64,000 nt of DNA from Paenibacillus_Z sp042653205 (GCF_042653205.1 NZ_JBHSHY010000001.1:564927-628926), one strand, 5' to 3'. Shown: positions 1 through 9,657, counted from the stretch's first letter. Made by a program: numbers and translations. The notes: generated from the letters alone by a model not told the origin.

Positions 1-1920
1 CCGGTCCATCATCCGTAGAAGCTCTTGCAGCAGCCAGGCCTTTACTTCGCCGATGGTGGAGAACCGCTCGAGGAATACATGGATGCTCTTCATCCCTTGG
101 AACGTGCCGGCGGATGTGAAGCTCCTCATGAGCGAGTAAATGATATGCGTCAGCTGCAGCTTGCATTCCTCGTAGCTGAGCCCCTGCATATGCCGGGTCA
201 GGCTGTCCAGATCGGACGACAGCGCGTCCGCGTTCCGAAGCCGGACCGCGTGAATCGTTTGCTTCAGCAGCGCTTCGTCCGGTTCGCTCCCTTCCTCCGT
301 CCGGTAGCGTTCCAGATCGTCCAGGGTGAATACCCGGTCCTCGTCGCATAGGAAAGCCAGCAGCGTCAGCTCATAGACGCGGTCGTAGACCGGCTGCAGA
401 TGGGTCCCTTCGTCCAGCGCGGGACTGACCGCCGCCTGCAGATCCAGCTTCAGCCAGCGCTTGATCTGCACCCGCGCGTCCGACAGCGCGTTCAGCACGA
501 GGAGCTCCCGGTCATGCGCGGCGGCAGGAGCGACGAGCGCCACGATATGATCGGAGCCGAAGTCGACCGTTTCCGCCGCGAAGCCGTGGTTGGCCAGCAC
601 CTCCGCCGTCATGTTCCCGAGCGCGAAGCGCATCAGCTTGCGCGACGCGAAGTCGTAATCGTCCGTGAACCGCCCGTACGATTCCAGCCGGATCACCGCG
701 ATGCGGAACCTGCCTGTCCGCAGAATCCCGGTCTGCGTGCGGATATACTCCGCGGCAGGTCCGGAGGCCCTCGAGCCGAGGATCCATTGCCGCAAGAGAT
801 CGTCCTTGATCAAGGCCTTGCTGCTCTTAAGCGACATGTCCAGCTGCTCGAGCCGGCCGACCAGCGTATCGAAGCGGGAATCGAGCCAGGCGATCTCGTT
901 GCCGGCGTCCTCCGGTCTCGCGGCCGGCTCCTCCGGCCCCAGCTTGGACTGAAGCCGCGCCGTCAAGTCGCTGATCGGCTTCAAGCGGCGATACGATTGC
1001 CAGTAGAGAAACAGCAGCAGCGCGAAGATCAGGACGACGGCGGAGGCGATGATGTCGATCCGGATACGATCGATCTTGGCTTGCCAGGCCGAGATCGGCG
1101 ACAAGAGGTACACCCTCCAGCCTTCGATCGGCAGCACGGCCGTTTGAATCGACCAGGCGGCTCCGCCGGCGGTCCAATTCCAGCTCGTGTCGTCCGATGC
1201 GGGCTTCTCAGCCCGTGCCAGCTCCGACGCCAGCTCCGCATCGGCATTGCCGAGCAGGAGCGCATGGCCCGGTCCCTCGACGACCAGCTTGTTTTGGTCC
1301 TGATCGGAAATTTGCAGCATATGCTCGTTCAGCAGCGGCTTGTTGAAGAGGATCGACACGTATCCGCTGTAGCTCGCGTTCGGGCCGGCTGCCGGCACGA
1401 CGAGCGCGAGATGCGACCGGCCCTGCACGGTATGATCGAAAAATTGCAAGTAAGGCGTCGTCCCTTGGCTGCGGACCGCCCTAAGCATAGCAGGGTCGTA
1501 GTAATCCTGCGGCGTATAGAGACCGGCTTCGGAAGAGGAGTAGATCTGATTCAACTGGAAGTTGAATAAGCAGACGCTATCGATAAACGGCTCGCTGTTC
1601 ACGAATTCCCGCACGCTCGCAGCCGCTTTATACAACGTCAACGGAGAGTAATGGTCCGGACTCACGTTCAGCCACAGCGCGATGTTTTCGTCCGAATACA
1701 CCCGAAGCGCGAACTGGCGTAACTTCTGCAGCGTAAATTCCGACGTTTGCACGACCTGCTGCATTTTGTCCCGGTTGGACGCGTTGATCTCGTCCATCGT
1801 GCTTTGCACGATCAAGCGGCTTACGTACATCGTGAACGCCAAGGTCAGCACGCAGACGGCCAGGCAGGCGTATAAAAAAAGGCGGACGTACATCTTCCTC
1901 GGCATAATCCGAATCCACAT
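1..1920 (-). CDS. AraC-type regulator with extracytoplasmic sensor (3' end cut by window)
   Basis: The frame is open for 640 codons from the ATG at 1920 to the window edge, so the C-terminus is missing. A membrane segment lies at residues 10-32, then an extracellular Cache-like region, a second membrane segment near 283-305 (IDIIASAVVLIFALLLFLYW), and a cytoplasmic part with an RxxPISDL stretch typical of the membrane-anchored AraC regulators common in Paenibacillus. The AraC helix-turn-helix, expected at the very C-terminus, would lie beyond base 1; its presence is inferred. A GGGGGAAG ribosome site sits 8 bases before the ATG. Such proteins usually control neighbouring sugar ABC transporters, which would be outside the window. 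A histidine kinase is the alternative, but no H-box is seen in the 640 residues. Confidence 0.85.
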   Translation of the reverse strand, partial: MWIRIMPRKMYVRLFLYACLAVCVLTLAFTMYVSRLIVQSTMDEINASNRDKMQQVVQTSEFTLQKLRQFALRVYSDENIALWLNVSPDHYSPLTLYKAAASVREFVNSEPFIDSVCLFNFQLNQIYSSSEAGLYTPQDYYDPAMLRAVRSQGTTPYLQFFDHTVQGRSHLALVVPAAGPNASYSGYVSILFNKPLLNEHMLQISDQDQNKLVVEGPGHALLLGNADAELASELARAEKPASDDTSWNWTAGGAAWSIQTAVLPIEGWRVYLLSPISAWQAKIDRIRIDIIASAVVLIFALLLFLYWQSYRRLKPISDLTARLQSKLGPEEPAARPEDAGNEIAWLDSRFDTLVGRLEQLDMSLKSSKALIKDDLLRQWILGSRASGPAAEYIRTQTGILRTGRFRIAVIRLESYGRFTDDYDFASRKLMRFALGNMTAEVLANHGFAAETVDFGSDHIVALVAPAAAHDRELLVLNALSDARVQIKRWLKLDLQAAVSPALDEGTHLQPVYDRVYELTLLAFLCDEDRVFTLDDLERYRTEEGSEPDEALLKQTIHAVRLRNADALSSDLDSLTRHMQGLSYEECKLQLTHIIYSLMRSFTSAGTFQGMKSIHVFLERFSTIGEVKAWLLQELLRMMDR

Positions 1921-2133
1921 GCGCGCTTCCCCCGATCCCCCGCATTCCGTTTGACGACGAAACCGCTTCCCCGATTTGTCCACTATGAAATTTATTCCAG
2001 CCGTACGGATTCTATTACATCCCGGCCCGGGCGGCGGCTTGCCGCCCATGCTGCGGTTCGCCGCGTGTCAGGCTGCCGGACGCTCAGAGAGTGGCCGCAG
2101 GCGTTGCGATCGTTTGCGTTTGCCTTCCTTCGG

Positions 2134-2168
2134 AAAAAAAAAGGCCAACCAGTAAGACTGGTTAACCT
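2134..2168 (-). terminator. Intrinsic terminator after cwlJ
   Basis: On the minus strand AACCAGT and ACTGGTT pair around a 3-base loop, followed by GGCC and nine T residues. It lies about 40 bases past the cwlJ stop. The rest of 1921-2206 holds nothing else I can name. Confidence 0.8.
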
Positions 2169-2206
2169 GATCCTACGAAAAGCCGCGCAGCCGCGGCCTT
2201 CGCAAC

Positions 2207-2650
2207 TTAAAACGTATTGTATACATTTTCGCATTCCTGCGCGGTCGGTTCATAGAAGCAGTGCTTCTTCCATCGCCCCACGAACGGCTGATTGTACCAC
2301 GTCGGCGGACACGGCCCCGGATTCTCGAACGAACCCGGACGGAAATACCAGAGCGAGAATTTGGCCGGCCAATTCCGCTCCCCGTTCACGGACCGCTGCG
2401 CGAGGCGGCGTTCCCTGTCCCTTGCGCTCTGATAGAACATGCCATGCTGCAGCGCTTCGAACGCATGCGGCTGGTAGATCATTTGAGGAATCGTGCGGAG
2501 TCCTTTAAAGTCGGAGCAGTTCGCTCGAATCCGGTTAATGCCGACATTTCCGACAAGGAGCATGCCCTTCTCGCCCTCGGTCTCGGCTTCGGCCCGAAGC
2601 AGCCTCGCCAACATATCGATATCCTGTTTCCTGGCTTTTACGACACCCAT
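2207..2650 (-). CDS. cwlJ: Spore cortex-lytic enzyme CwlJ
   Basis: A 147-residue protein nearly collinear with CwlJ of Bacillus (about 142 residues). It matches from the LLRAEAETEGEKG start of the Hydrolase_2 (SleB/CwlJ) domain to the terminal CENVYNTF. CwlJ sits in the spore coat-cortex region and cleaves cortex peptidoglycan during germination, notably in response to calcium-dipicolinate. It has no signal peptide, as usual for CwlJ and unlike SleB. The ATG at 2650 is chosen because AAAGAGGTGAG lies just upstream and family members begin here; the frame extends 29 codons further without support. Its usual partner gerQ is not adjacent. Transcription is probably by a sporulation sigma factor, but no convincing promoter was identified. 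Confidence 0.93.
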   Translation of the reverse strand: MGVVKARKQDIDMLARLLRAEAETEGEKGMLLVGNVGINRIRANCSDFKGLRTIPQMIYQPHAFEALQHGMFYQSARDRERRLAQRSVNGERNWPAKFSLWYFRPGSFENPGPCPPTWYNQPFVGRWKKHCFYEPTAQECENVYNTF

Positions 2651-2724
2651 TGGCTCACCTCTTTGGAGTTCTAGACTCATCATATTGTAGGCGAAGCGGA
2701 AGTGTGCCTCCGGCTGGGCCTTCG

Positions 2725-3669
2725 TCACGGGAGCCACTCGAGATCCTCGGCCGTCGCGGGCGCTTCCTCCGGCAGTACGCCGAACGTCATGCCCGGCACG
2801 TTGCGCGGCTTGTATTCGATGACGTCGGAGGAATAGATGGACACGTACAGCTTGCCCGGCACCGCCAGCGCGCGGATCAGGACCGGTTGGTTGTATTGGT
2901 TCTGAAAGGCGAAGTCGGGACCGTCCCAGCTCACCGTCGCGTCGCGGCCCGGCCGCACGTACGGCACGTTCCGGCTGTGCGAATAGCGCTTCACGATCTT
3001 CAGTCCCGCGCGGTCGCTCGCGTTGAACAGCGTGGAAGACACTTGGCAGATCCCGCCGCCGATGCCCTCGGATAATTCGCCTCTGACGATGACGGGCGCC
3101 TCCAGATAGCCTTTTTGTTTCGTGCGCTGGCCGACGATCCGGTTGAACGAGAACGTCTCGCCCGGGAAGATGACCGTATTGTTGATCGCCTGCGCCGCCA
3201 GCCGGATGTTGTGCGAACGGTTCTTGTTGCGGCTGTTGTAGTACGTGGCATACTGGCCGATGGGCTTCTCCTTGATCTCCGCCAGCAGTTCGCGGTCGAC
3301 CCGCGGATAGACGGGCGCGAGCGGCGCCTCGATGGCGGCTGCCCCCGTGCCATAGAAGTACGCGTAGAATTTCTCGGTGAACAGCCGCTTGTCCAGCCGG
3401 TAGCCGAGCCGTTCGGCCACGATTCCCCCATGATCGCCGATGATCGCGTTGCGAGGCGCCTCATAGCTCCGCTTCTCCAATTGCCCGATAAGCGCGTCGA
3501 ACTTGTCCAAATCCACCATGGTAAACCCGGGGGACGCGTAATCGGCACGATGAATCACGACGGGGTTCTGCCCGCGAAGCGCCACGGCTAATTGTTCGTC
3601 CGTCTGCTGTCCGTCGCCGGCGCCCGGCTGCAGCAGCCGTGTCAGCATCGATATCCATAACCAATTCAT
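2725..3669 (-). CDS. VanW family protein
   Basis: 314 residues from the ATG at 3669, which has a GTGGAGAAGG ribosome site; an upstream TTG at 3738 is less likely. The C-terminal two-thirds is a VanW domain: a YYNSRNKNRSHNIRLAA stretch near 143-159, FPGETFSFN near 168-176 and the hallmark GGGICQVSSTLFNA at about 204-217. VanW proteins occur in vancomycin-resistance clusters and, far more often, as spore or envelope proteins of unknown biochemical role, like B. subtilis YoaR. The N-terminus is only mildly hydrophobic (WLWISMLTRLL), so export by an uncleaved anchor is possible. No vanA/B-type ligase or dehydrogenase genes are nearby, so resistance should not be inferred. Confidence 0.85.
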   Translation of the reverse strand: MNWLWISMLTRLLQPGAGDGQQTDEQLAVALRGQNPVVIHRADYASPGFTMVDLDKFDALIGQLEKRSYEAPRNAIIGDHGGIVAERLGYRLDKRLFTEKFYAYFYGTGAAAIEAPLAPVYPRVDRELLAEIKEKPIGQYATYYNSRNKNRSHNIRLAAQAINNTVIFPGETFSFNRIVGQRTKQKGYLEAPVIVRGELSEGIGGGICQVSSTLFNASDRAGLKIVKRYSHSRNVPYVRPGRDATVSWDGPDFAFQNQYNQPVLIRALAVPGKLYVSIYSSDVIEYKPRNVPGMTFGVLPEEAPATAEDLEWLP

Positions 3670-3738
3670 ATTCCTTCTCCACTTCTTAACATGTTCAAGG
3701 CTGCCGATCGGATTTTTCGCGGCAGTCTCCTGCTTCAA

Positions 3739-3961
3739 GCCAGTCTCATGCGGTGTCGAAAATCAGGCATGCTTAACCCAATTTTTAGGGGATATTATGC
3801 CCTCGATTCGCAAGGCTATGCTTCCGGCATCCGGCCAATTGATCGGCCGAAGCGAATTGCGTTCGCTCGCACCGAGGGGGGTGGATATGGATCGTTAGAG
3901 CACTACCAATATTACCTGATTATGGTAGATTTAGAGAGAATCATCCATAGGAGGGAATAAG
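3739..3961 (+). other. Leader region of the RCC1 gene with two stem-loops
   Basis: Non-coding as far as I can tell. GCTTC and GAAGC enclose CGGCC/GGCCG pairing at about 3820-3855, and AGCGAA/TTCGCT form a second hairpin directly after (3851-3867). No known riboswitch consensus was recognised. An AGGAGGGAATAAG ribosome site ends the region. Confidence 0.35.
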
Positions 3962-6454
3962 ATGAGGCGACGGTTCTTGTTACTGGTGTGGGGAGTTCTG
4001 AGCTTGACGCTGCTGCTGCCCTTTCGGGCGGCGGCCGCGGAATCCGCTGCCATCGCGGCGGCAGCGTCTTCGAACTTGGAGGTCACGAGCGTTACGGGCG
4101 GATCGACGCATACGCTCGCGCTCGAACGGGATGGAACGGTGTGGGCATGGGGAAGCAATGAATACGGCAGCATCGACGGAAGTACGACCGATCATCATTA
4201 TACGCCGGTTCGCGTACGCGGGCTCGATTCGGTGTCCGCCCTCGCGGCGGGCGATACGTACAGCTTGGCGCTCAAGCGCGATGGCTCCGTCTGGATGTGG
4301 GGCCGGAATTGGATTGACGGTACGAACAGGGTATCCCCCGTTCAGGTCGCCAATCTTAGCAGCGTGACGGCCATCGCCGCGGGACATTCCCATAACTTGG
4401 CGGTCAAAAGCGATGGAACCGTCTGGGCGTGGGGATGGAACGTTCACGGTCAACTGGGCGACGGCAGCCGGACGGATCGCGCCGCGCCCGTACAAGTCCA
4501 GGGCCTCGATTCGGTGATCGCCGTCGCGGCAGGGCAGCTCCATAGTATGGCGCTCAAGAGCGACGGCACCGTATGGGCATGGGGAAGCAATGAAAACGGT
4601 CAAAACGGGGTGCCCGGCGGCTCGATCATCTACGATGGCCCCTACCAAACCCCCTACCGGTCCGTGCCCGTTCAAATTCCGGGCCTCGATTCGGTGGTCG
4701 CCATCGCGGCGGGACAGCTCCATAACTTGGCGCTCAAGAGCGACGGCACCGTATGGGCATGGGGATGGAATGGTTCCGGCCAGCTCGGCGACGGCAGCAC
4801 GACGACCCGTCCCACACCCGTTCAAGTGAACGGGCTCGGCTCGGTGTCGGCGATCGGCGCGGGCTCTTCGCATTCGCTCGCGGTACGAAGCGATGGCACC
4901 GTATGGGCATGGGGCCATAATTATTCCGGTGCGCTCGGCGATGGCAGCACGAACAACCATTCCTCCCCCGCGCAGGTAGCCGGACTCGATTCGGCAGCAT
5001 CCGTCGCGACGGACGATGGCGCGCATAGCGTGGCGGTCAGAAGCGACGGCACCGTATGGGCATGGGGATATAACGGTTCCGGCCAACTCGGCGACGGTAC
5101 GACGACAACCCGTAATGCGCCCGTACAAGTCGCGGATCCCGAGGCGCCGCGGTGGCCGGAGTACGATGTACTGACGGCGACCGACGTCACCGCTAACAGT
5201 GTACGGTTGAATTGGCAGCCGGCCACGGACGATTCCGGAGTCGACCAGTACTTGGTGTACCAGGATCAGACGCTGCTCGCTGCTGTAAGCCATGACGCCA
5301 TTCACTATGACGTGAAGGGATTGTCGCCCGCTACGGCTTACCTCTTCGCGCTGGTTGCCGTCGATGGCGACGGCAATGAGAGCGTGAAGCAATTAGAGAC
5401 GGTGACCACGGCCGCCGATACGCCGGTGTCCGAAGCCGAAACGCTGCTTTACCGGATGAACGGAACCCTGCTCGATGTGGACCAAGGCCGGATTCTATGG
5501 AAGGAAAACGGCGATAAGACGCTCTGGTTATACGACCGTACGGCGAAAAGCCAAGTCAAGGTCTATGATGCCGACGGGTCCGTTCGCGCCCTTCGGACCG
5601 CAAATCTATCCACGGACGGCGTGGTGTTTTCCTTATCCGACGGAACCGCGATGTATTGGGAGGGCGGCTCGGTTCGGCGCAGCTGGCAACGGGCAACCCC
5701 CTATGACGTGAAAGGCAACTTCGCGGTATTCGGCAGAAACGTGGTGAACGTCAAGACGGGAGCGTCCCGTGATCTGCCGAATGCGAATTTCAATAATCGG
5801 AACGCCTTCGATCTGTCCGCGGACGGAACGGTCGTGTATGAGTACAATTACGGTATTCGCCGCTACCTCGCCGACGGAACGGTCTCGACGTATTATCCGG
5901 CCGTGCCCGATTACCCGAACACCTTCAACGGGCCTTTGACGGACGGGAATCACCTCCTCTATACCGCGTATACCGTGGTCGAAGGCTATCCGAAATGGTC
6001 GCTCCAAGTTCGCGGCTCGGACGGCGAGGTGACCCCGATCGCCTTGAACCCGATCCTGAACGAGGATTACTATACGACCGACCCGAGAACCTCGTACCAG
6101 ATCAACAACGGATGGATTGCCTATAAGGAATACGATAAGGCGGCGGAGCGCTGGACCTTGAAGGTCCGGTCGCCGGAAGGCCAGACCAAGCTGGCGTATA
6201 CGGCCCCGAAATGGTGGCAGCTGACCGGCGTCCCGCTTGCCATCAAGCAGTTGGGAGCGGACGGCACGTTGGCGTTTACGTTCAAGGACACGACGTACCT
6301 GTATTCCGCCCAAACGGGCAAGCTCGTCTATTCGTTCGGCGGTCCGGGAGAGCTGCGGTACCGCGAGCATATTTTCGCCGGTCCCGCGGGCCAGCAGCGG
6401 TATGGCGCGTGGTACCGTGTGGACGGCGGCGCGCTGTATGCGATTCGCTTTTGA
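3962..6454 (+). CDS. Secreted RCC1-repeat / fibronectin III protein
   Basis: 830 residues. A cleavable signal peptide (RRRFLLLVWGVLSLTLLLPF, then RAAAA) is followed by seven RCC1-type repeats with the core GTVWAWG, near residues 59, 109, 152, 202, 261, 311 and 362, enough for one seven-bladed propeller. A fibronectin type III domain spans about 395-485 (TANSVRLNWQPATDD, YLVYQD, GLSPATAYLFALVAVDGDGNES). The last 340 residues carry repeated short strands that suggest a second propeller without a recognised family. The RCC1 repeats are very similar at DNA level (AGCGACGGCACCGTATGGGC recurs), pointing to recent internal duplication. It is secreted or wall-associated; bacterial members of this type are common in Paenibacillus but not functionally defined. 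The gene stands alone. Confidence 0.85.
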   Translation: MRRRFLLLVWGVLSLTLLLPFRAAAAESAAIAAAASSNLEVTSVTGGSTHTLALERDGTVWAWGSNEYGSIDGSTTDHHYTPVRVRGLDSVSALAAGDTYSLALKRDGSVWMWGRNWIDGTNRVSPVQVANLSSVTAIAAGHSHNLAVKSDGTVWAWGWNVHGQLGDGSRTDRAAPVQVQGLDSVIAVAAGQLHSMALKSDGTVWAWGSNENGQNGVPGGSIIYDGPYQTPYRSVPVQIPGLDSVVAIAAGQLHNLALKSDGTVWAWGWNGSGQLGDGSTTTRPTPVQVNGLGSVSAIGAGSSHSLAVRSDGTVWAWGHNYSGALGDGSTNNHSSPAQVAGLDSAASVATDDGAHSVAVRSDGTVWAWGYNGSGQLGDGTTTTRNAPVQVADPEAPRWPEYDVLTATDVTANSVRLNWQPATDDSGVDQYLVYQDQTLLAAVSHDAIHYDVKGLSPATAYLFALVAVDGDGNESVKQLETVTTAADTPVSEAETLLYRMNGTLLDVDQGRILWKENGDKTLWLYDRTAKSQVKVYDADGSVRALRTANLSTDGVVFSLSDGTAMYWEGGSVRRSWQRATPYDVKGNFAVFGRNVVNVKTGASRDLPNANFNNRNAFDLSADGTVVYEYNYGIRRYLADGTVSTYYPAVPDYPNTFNGPLTDGNHLLYTAYTVVEGYPKWSLQVRGSDGEVTPIALNPILNEDYYTTDPRTSYQINNGWIAYKEYDKAAERWTLKVRSPEGQTKLAYTAPKWWQLTGVPLAIKQLGADGTLAFTFKDTTYLYSAQTGKLVYSFGGPGELRYREHIFAGPAGQQRYGAWYRVDGGALYAIRF

Positions 6455-6624
6455 ATCAATAGGAGCAGGTAACGGCACAGCTGTATGAGTCCTTCGGCGG
6501 TTCGAAGAACGAAGACAGCGGTTCGATTCCGTTTTCACTGCCCCCCTATCTGTAAACGCTATCTTCCGTTACAATGGACATGATTACGTTTACTCAATCA
6601 TTCGTCCTAGGAGGAGCACGCAAG

Positions 6625-7911
6625 ATGAACGAGCAATTCGAGCAGCTGTTCGACTCGGCCCGCGTACGTCAGCTGCTGGAGCAGATGTACGGCAGCGAAG
6701 AAGGGGAGCAGCAGATCCGCAGATACCGGAGATGCATGGAAGCCTACGGCGCGCAATACGGAGAGACCGCGTCATTGAACTACTTCAGCGCGCCGGGGCG
6801 CACCGAGATCGGCGGCAATCATACGGACCATAACAACGGCAAGGTGCTCGCGGCCAGCATTCAGCTGGATACGATCGCGGCGGCGGCAGCCGTAGACACC
6901 GGCGTCATTACCGTCGTATCCGAAGGGTATCCGGGCATGTCGGTCATCCGTCTGGACGAGCTGGAACCGCAGCCGGGCGAAACCGGGACGGCTGCCCTAA
7001 TCCGCGGGATCGCACGCGGTTTCCTGCAGCACGGGTACCGAATCGGCGGATTCAATGCCAGCGTCGGCAGCAACGTGCTGCCGGCGTCGGGCCTCAGCTC
7101 CTCCGCATCGTTCGAGGTGCTGATCTGCCAGATACTAAGTACGTTCTATAACGACGGAGAGCTGGATGCGGTCATGATGTCGCGCATCGGCAAGTTCGCC
7201 GAGAACCGGTATTGGAACAAACCGTCCGGGATGCTGGACCAGATGGCCTGCTCGTACGGCGGGATGATCGCGATCGACTTCAAGGAGCCGGCCGAGCCGC
7301 GGATCGAGCGGATTCCGGGCACCTTCGAAGCGGCGGGTTACAGCCTGGTCATCGTCGGCACCGGCGGGAACCATGCCGACTTGACGAACGATTACGCGTC
7401 GATTCCGAACGAGATGCGGGCGGTGGCGCAGGCATTCGGCGCCGAGGTCTGCCGCGATATTACGGCCGAGATGATCTACGGCCGGCTGGCGGAGCTTCGC
7501 GAGGCGGCCGGCGACCGGGCGGTGCTGCGCGCGCTGCATTACCTCGACGAGAATGACCGCGTCGACCGTCAAGTCGCGGCGATTCAGGCCGGCCGGTGGC
7601 ATGACGTGCTGAAGGACATCGCCGCTTCGGGGAATTCTTCGTGGAAATGGCTGCAAAACATCTACCAAGAATCGGCGTCCCGCGAACAGGGAATCGCCCT
7701 TACATTGGCCATCACCGAGCGATTCATCGACCGGTTGGGCGATGGTGCCTGCAGAGTGCACGGCGGCGGCTTCGCCGGCGTCATCCTCGCCGTCCTGCCG
7801 CATGCGGCCGTCGCGGAGTACCGCGAGCTGATCGGGCGTACGACGGGCACGGAGCTGTTCAAGATCCGGGTGCGCGAAGTCGGCGCGGTTTGCCTGAATA
7901 AGCGCATGTAG
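6625..7911 (+). CDS. galK: Galactokinase (GHMP kinase)
   Basis: Transfers the ATP gamma-phosphate to C1 of galactose, the first step of the Leloir pathway, in the cytosol. The 428-residue product has the galactokinase signature variant APGRTEIGGNHTDHNNG at about 56-72 (canonical is GRxNxIGEHTDY), the GHMP ATP-binding loop LPASGLSSSASFE at 152-163, and the C-terminal RVHGGGFAG near 377-385. The ATG at 6625 has TAGGAGGAGCACGCAAG before it; an in-frame ATG 17 codons upstream lacks such a site. No galE, galT or sugar operon is adjacent. The divergent signature (GNHTDH for GEHTDY) fits a Firmicute subgroup often annotated as galactokinase, so substrate specificity is less certain than the fold. 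Confidence 0.88.
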   Translation: MNEQFEQLFDSARVRQLLEQMYGSEEGEQQIRRYRRCMEAYGAQYGETASLNYFSAPGRTEIGGNHTDHNNGKVLAASIQLDTIAAAAAVDTGVITVVSEGYPGMSVIRLDELEPQPGETGTAALIRGIARGFLQHGYRIGGFNASVGSNVLPASGLSSSASFEVLICQILSTFYNDGELDAVMMSRIGKFAENRYWNKPSGMLDQMACSYGGMIAIDFKEPAEPRIERIPGTFEAAGYSLVIVGTGGNHADLTNDYASIPNEMRAVAQAFGAEVCRDITAEMIYGRLAELREAAGDRAVLRALHYLDENDRVDRQVAAIQAGRWHDVLKDIAASGNSSWKWLQNIYQESASREQGIALTLAITERFIDRLGDGACRVHGGGFAGVILAVLPHAAVAEYRELIGRTTGTELFKIRVREVGAVCLNKRM

Positions 7912-7963
7912 GTTCGGGCCGTTCGTACATGCATCCCTCCCTGACTTCCATCCATACGACAAT

Positions 7964-7996
7964 AACGGCAGCCGATCTTTCTTCGGCTGCCGTTTT
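7964..7996 (+). terminator. Terminator between galK and the convergent lipoprotein gene
   Basis: AACGGCAGCCGA pairs with TCGGCTGCCGTT around a 7-base loop and runs into TTTT on the plus strand. It probably also slows the convergent transcript, although its minus-strand tail is poor in T. Confidence 0.75.
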
Positions 7997-8020
7997 GCTT
8001 GGCTTCACGCGTTCGCGTTC

Positions 8021-9520
8021 TTATTCGTTCAGATACAGCGCGACTTTATTCTGAATGAGCTTGGCGACGTCTTCCGCCGACTTCTGCCCCTTGAAGTAGG
8101 CTTCGCTCTCTTCGGAGACGATCTCGTCGATCCGGGATGGTTTCCCTACGGCGTGAACCGCGCCCGTCAAGTAATCGTCGAGCTGGTCGAGCTGCGGTCC
8201 GTCGGCTGTGACGGTCACCCCGTCGGCAGGACCGTTCGGGAGCGTGCTGACCGTTCCGGCCTTTCGAGCCTGCTCGATCTGCTTGTTATAGGCGATCCGG
8301 CTGATCGGGAAGCCGCCGAAGGAGATATCGCTGATGGAGTAGTTGACGGCGGTGTTATCCGCGGGGACGGTCACCGCTTCCTCGGCTGCGAGAAAGGCGA
8401 TGAATTGCCAGGCCTCTTCCTTGAACGGCGAGCTCGCGTTGATGCCGACGGTCTGGTTCGTCTGGAAGTAGCCGCCCGGTCCCAGCTCGGGCATGTGCGG
8501 CTTCGTATAGAGCTTAGCATGTCCTTCATAGGCATCCATCACGTATAAATAGTCGGACAGCGATTGAACGGGCATGTCCTGGAAATAGGTGGCTATCGAT
8601 CCCTTGCCGGCGCTGCGTTCGACCTGCTCGGCGATGCCTTCGTCGAACATCGTCTTGATCCGCTGCAGCAAGCCCGTGAACGCCGGCGAAGCGAACTTCG
8701 CCTTACGGTTCGCTTCATCGACGTACAGCGGATAATTCTCGCTGACCATCTCTCCGAGCAAGTAATCCGGACTGCTGAGAAGCACCGTTGTATTGCCGCC
8801 CTTCTGGGCCAGCTGCTTCGCGACGTCCGAGAACTCGTCCCACGTCCAGTTCTTGTCGTCGATCTGCGTCCCGGTCTTGCCGATCGCGCCCGAATCGCCG
8901 ATCAGCCCGTACAGATAGTACGAGAGCGGCATGGCGTACAAGCCTCCGCCGATCTCGCTGTTGTCCAGCACATTGGCGAAATAATCGCTCTTCTTGAACG
9001 AGACGTCCTGCTCCATAAGGCCGTTCAGATCGGCGAGCAGATGCCGGTTTGCATACTTGTCCACCGGCAGCAGGTCCAGCTCGAGCAGATCGGGGCCTTT
9101 GCCCGCCAGCATCGCCGCATTGGTCGTCGTGATGTATTTCTCGATGTTCGCTTCCTGTGAAGTGATGTCCTTGAATTCGGTCTGGGTGTACGTCAGCTCG
9201 ATCGTGACGTTCGGATGCAGCGATTCGTACTTCTTCACGGACGCCTTCAGCTGTGCGCTCGGATTGACCGTGGCGAATACGAGCTTCACTGGACCGGACT
9301 GCTCGCCGTCCCCTTCCTTCCGGCCCGCGGCTTCGGCATCCGCTTCCTTAGCAGGCGGCTGGCCGCTTCCTCCCAGCGTGCCGGCGGCTCCGTCATGGCC
9401 TCCGGCTCCTTGTCCGGCCGCCATCGACGGATTATCGCCGCCGCCCGCGTTATTGCCGCTGCAGGCAGCGAGCAGCAGCACCATGAGACTGAGCGAGAGG
9501 AACAAACCTTTTTCGTTCAT
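8021..9520 (-). CDS. Extracellular solute-binding lipoprotein (sugar ABC family 1)
   Basis: 499 residues with a lipoprotein signal ending in LLAAC (Cys20), then a low-complexity Gly/Ala/Asp linker. The body resembles family 1 carbohydrate-binding proteins: a VKLVFATVNPSAQLKASVKKYESLHPNVTIEL type start, and NQTVGINASSPFKEEAWQFIAFLA near the C-terminus. It would capture an oligosaccharide outside the membrane and hand it to an ABC permease. No permease or ATPase gene lies beside it, so its partners must be encoded elsewhere. The ATG at 9520 follows AAAGGTGAAAGG. The gene is convergent with galK; whether the two share a substrate is speculation. Confidence 0.88.
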   Translation of the reverse strand: MNEKGLFLSLSLMVLLLAACSGNNAGGGDNPSMAAGQGAGGHDGAAGTLGGSGQPPAKEADAEAAGRKEGDGEQSGPVKLVFATVNPSAQLKASVKKYESLHPNVTIELTYTQTEFKDITSQEANIEKYITTTNAAMLAGKGPDLLELDLLPVDKYANRHLLADLNGLMEQDVSFKKSDYFANVLDNSEIGGGLYAMPLSYYLYGLIGDSGAIGKTGTQIDDKNWTWDEFSDVAKQLAQKGGNTTVLLSSPDYLLGEMVSENYPLYVDEANRKAKFASPAFTGLLQRIKTMFDEGIAEQVERSAGKGSIATYFQDMPVQSLSDYLYVMDAYEGHAKLYTKPHMPELGPGGYFQTNQTVGINASSPFKEEAWQFIAFLAAEEAVTVPADNTAVNYSISDISFGGFPISRIAYNKQIEQARKAGTVSTLPNGPADGVTVTADGPQLDQLDDYLTGAVHAVGKPSRIDEIVSEESEAYFKGQKSAEDVAKLIQNKVALYLNE

Positions 9521-9657
9521 CGTCCTTTCACCTTTCCGGGACTACGCTTAGTTGCGCATCGCGCAGGCGTCCCGGTTAACAATATAAACCAGCGATGTGA
9601 TCATCTCTTCGCCGACTTGTGATCAAAATGTCTCCGCGTTGTATCCTTGTCACGGCA

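Noticed and set aside
2725..3669. Vancomycin resistance cluster (VanW here, VanY-type at 56572)
   Set aside because: The two genes are far apart, and no vanA/B ligase, vanH or vanX gene is present; both families are common in spore formers without resistance.
3739..3961. c-di-GMP (GEMM) riboswitch before the RCC1 gene
   Set aside because: A CGCAAGGCTA stretch recalls it, but the other core elements are missing or out of order.
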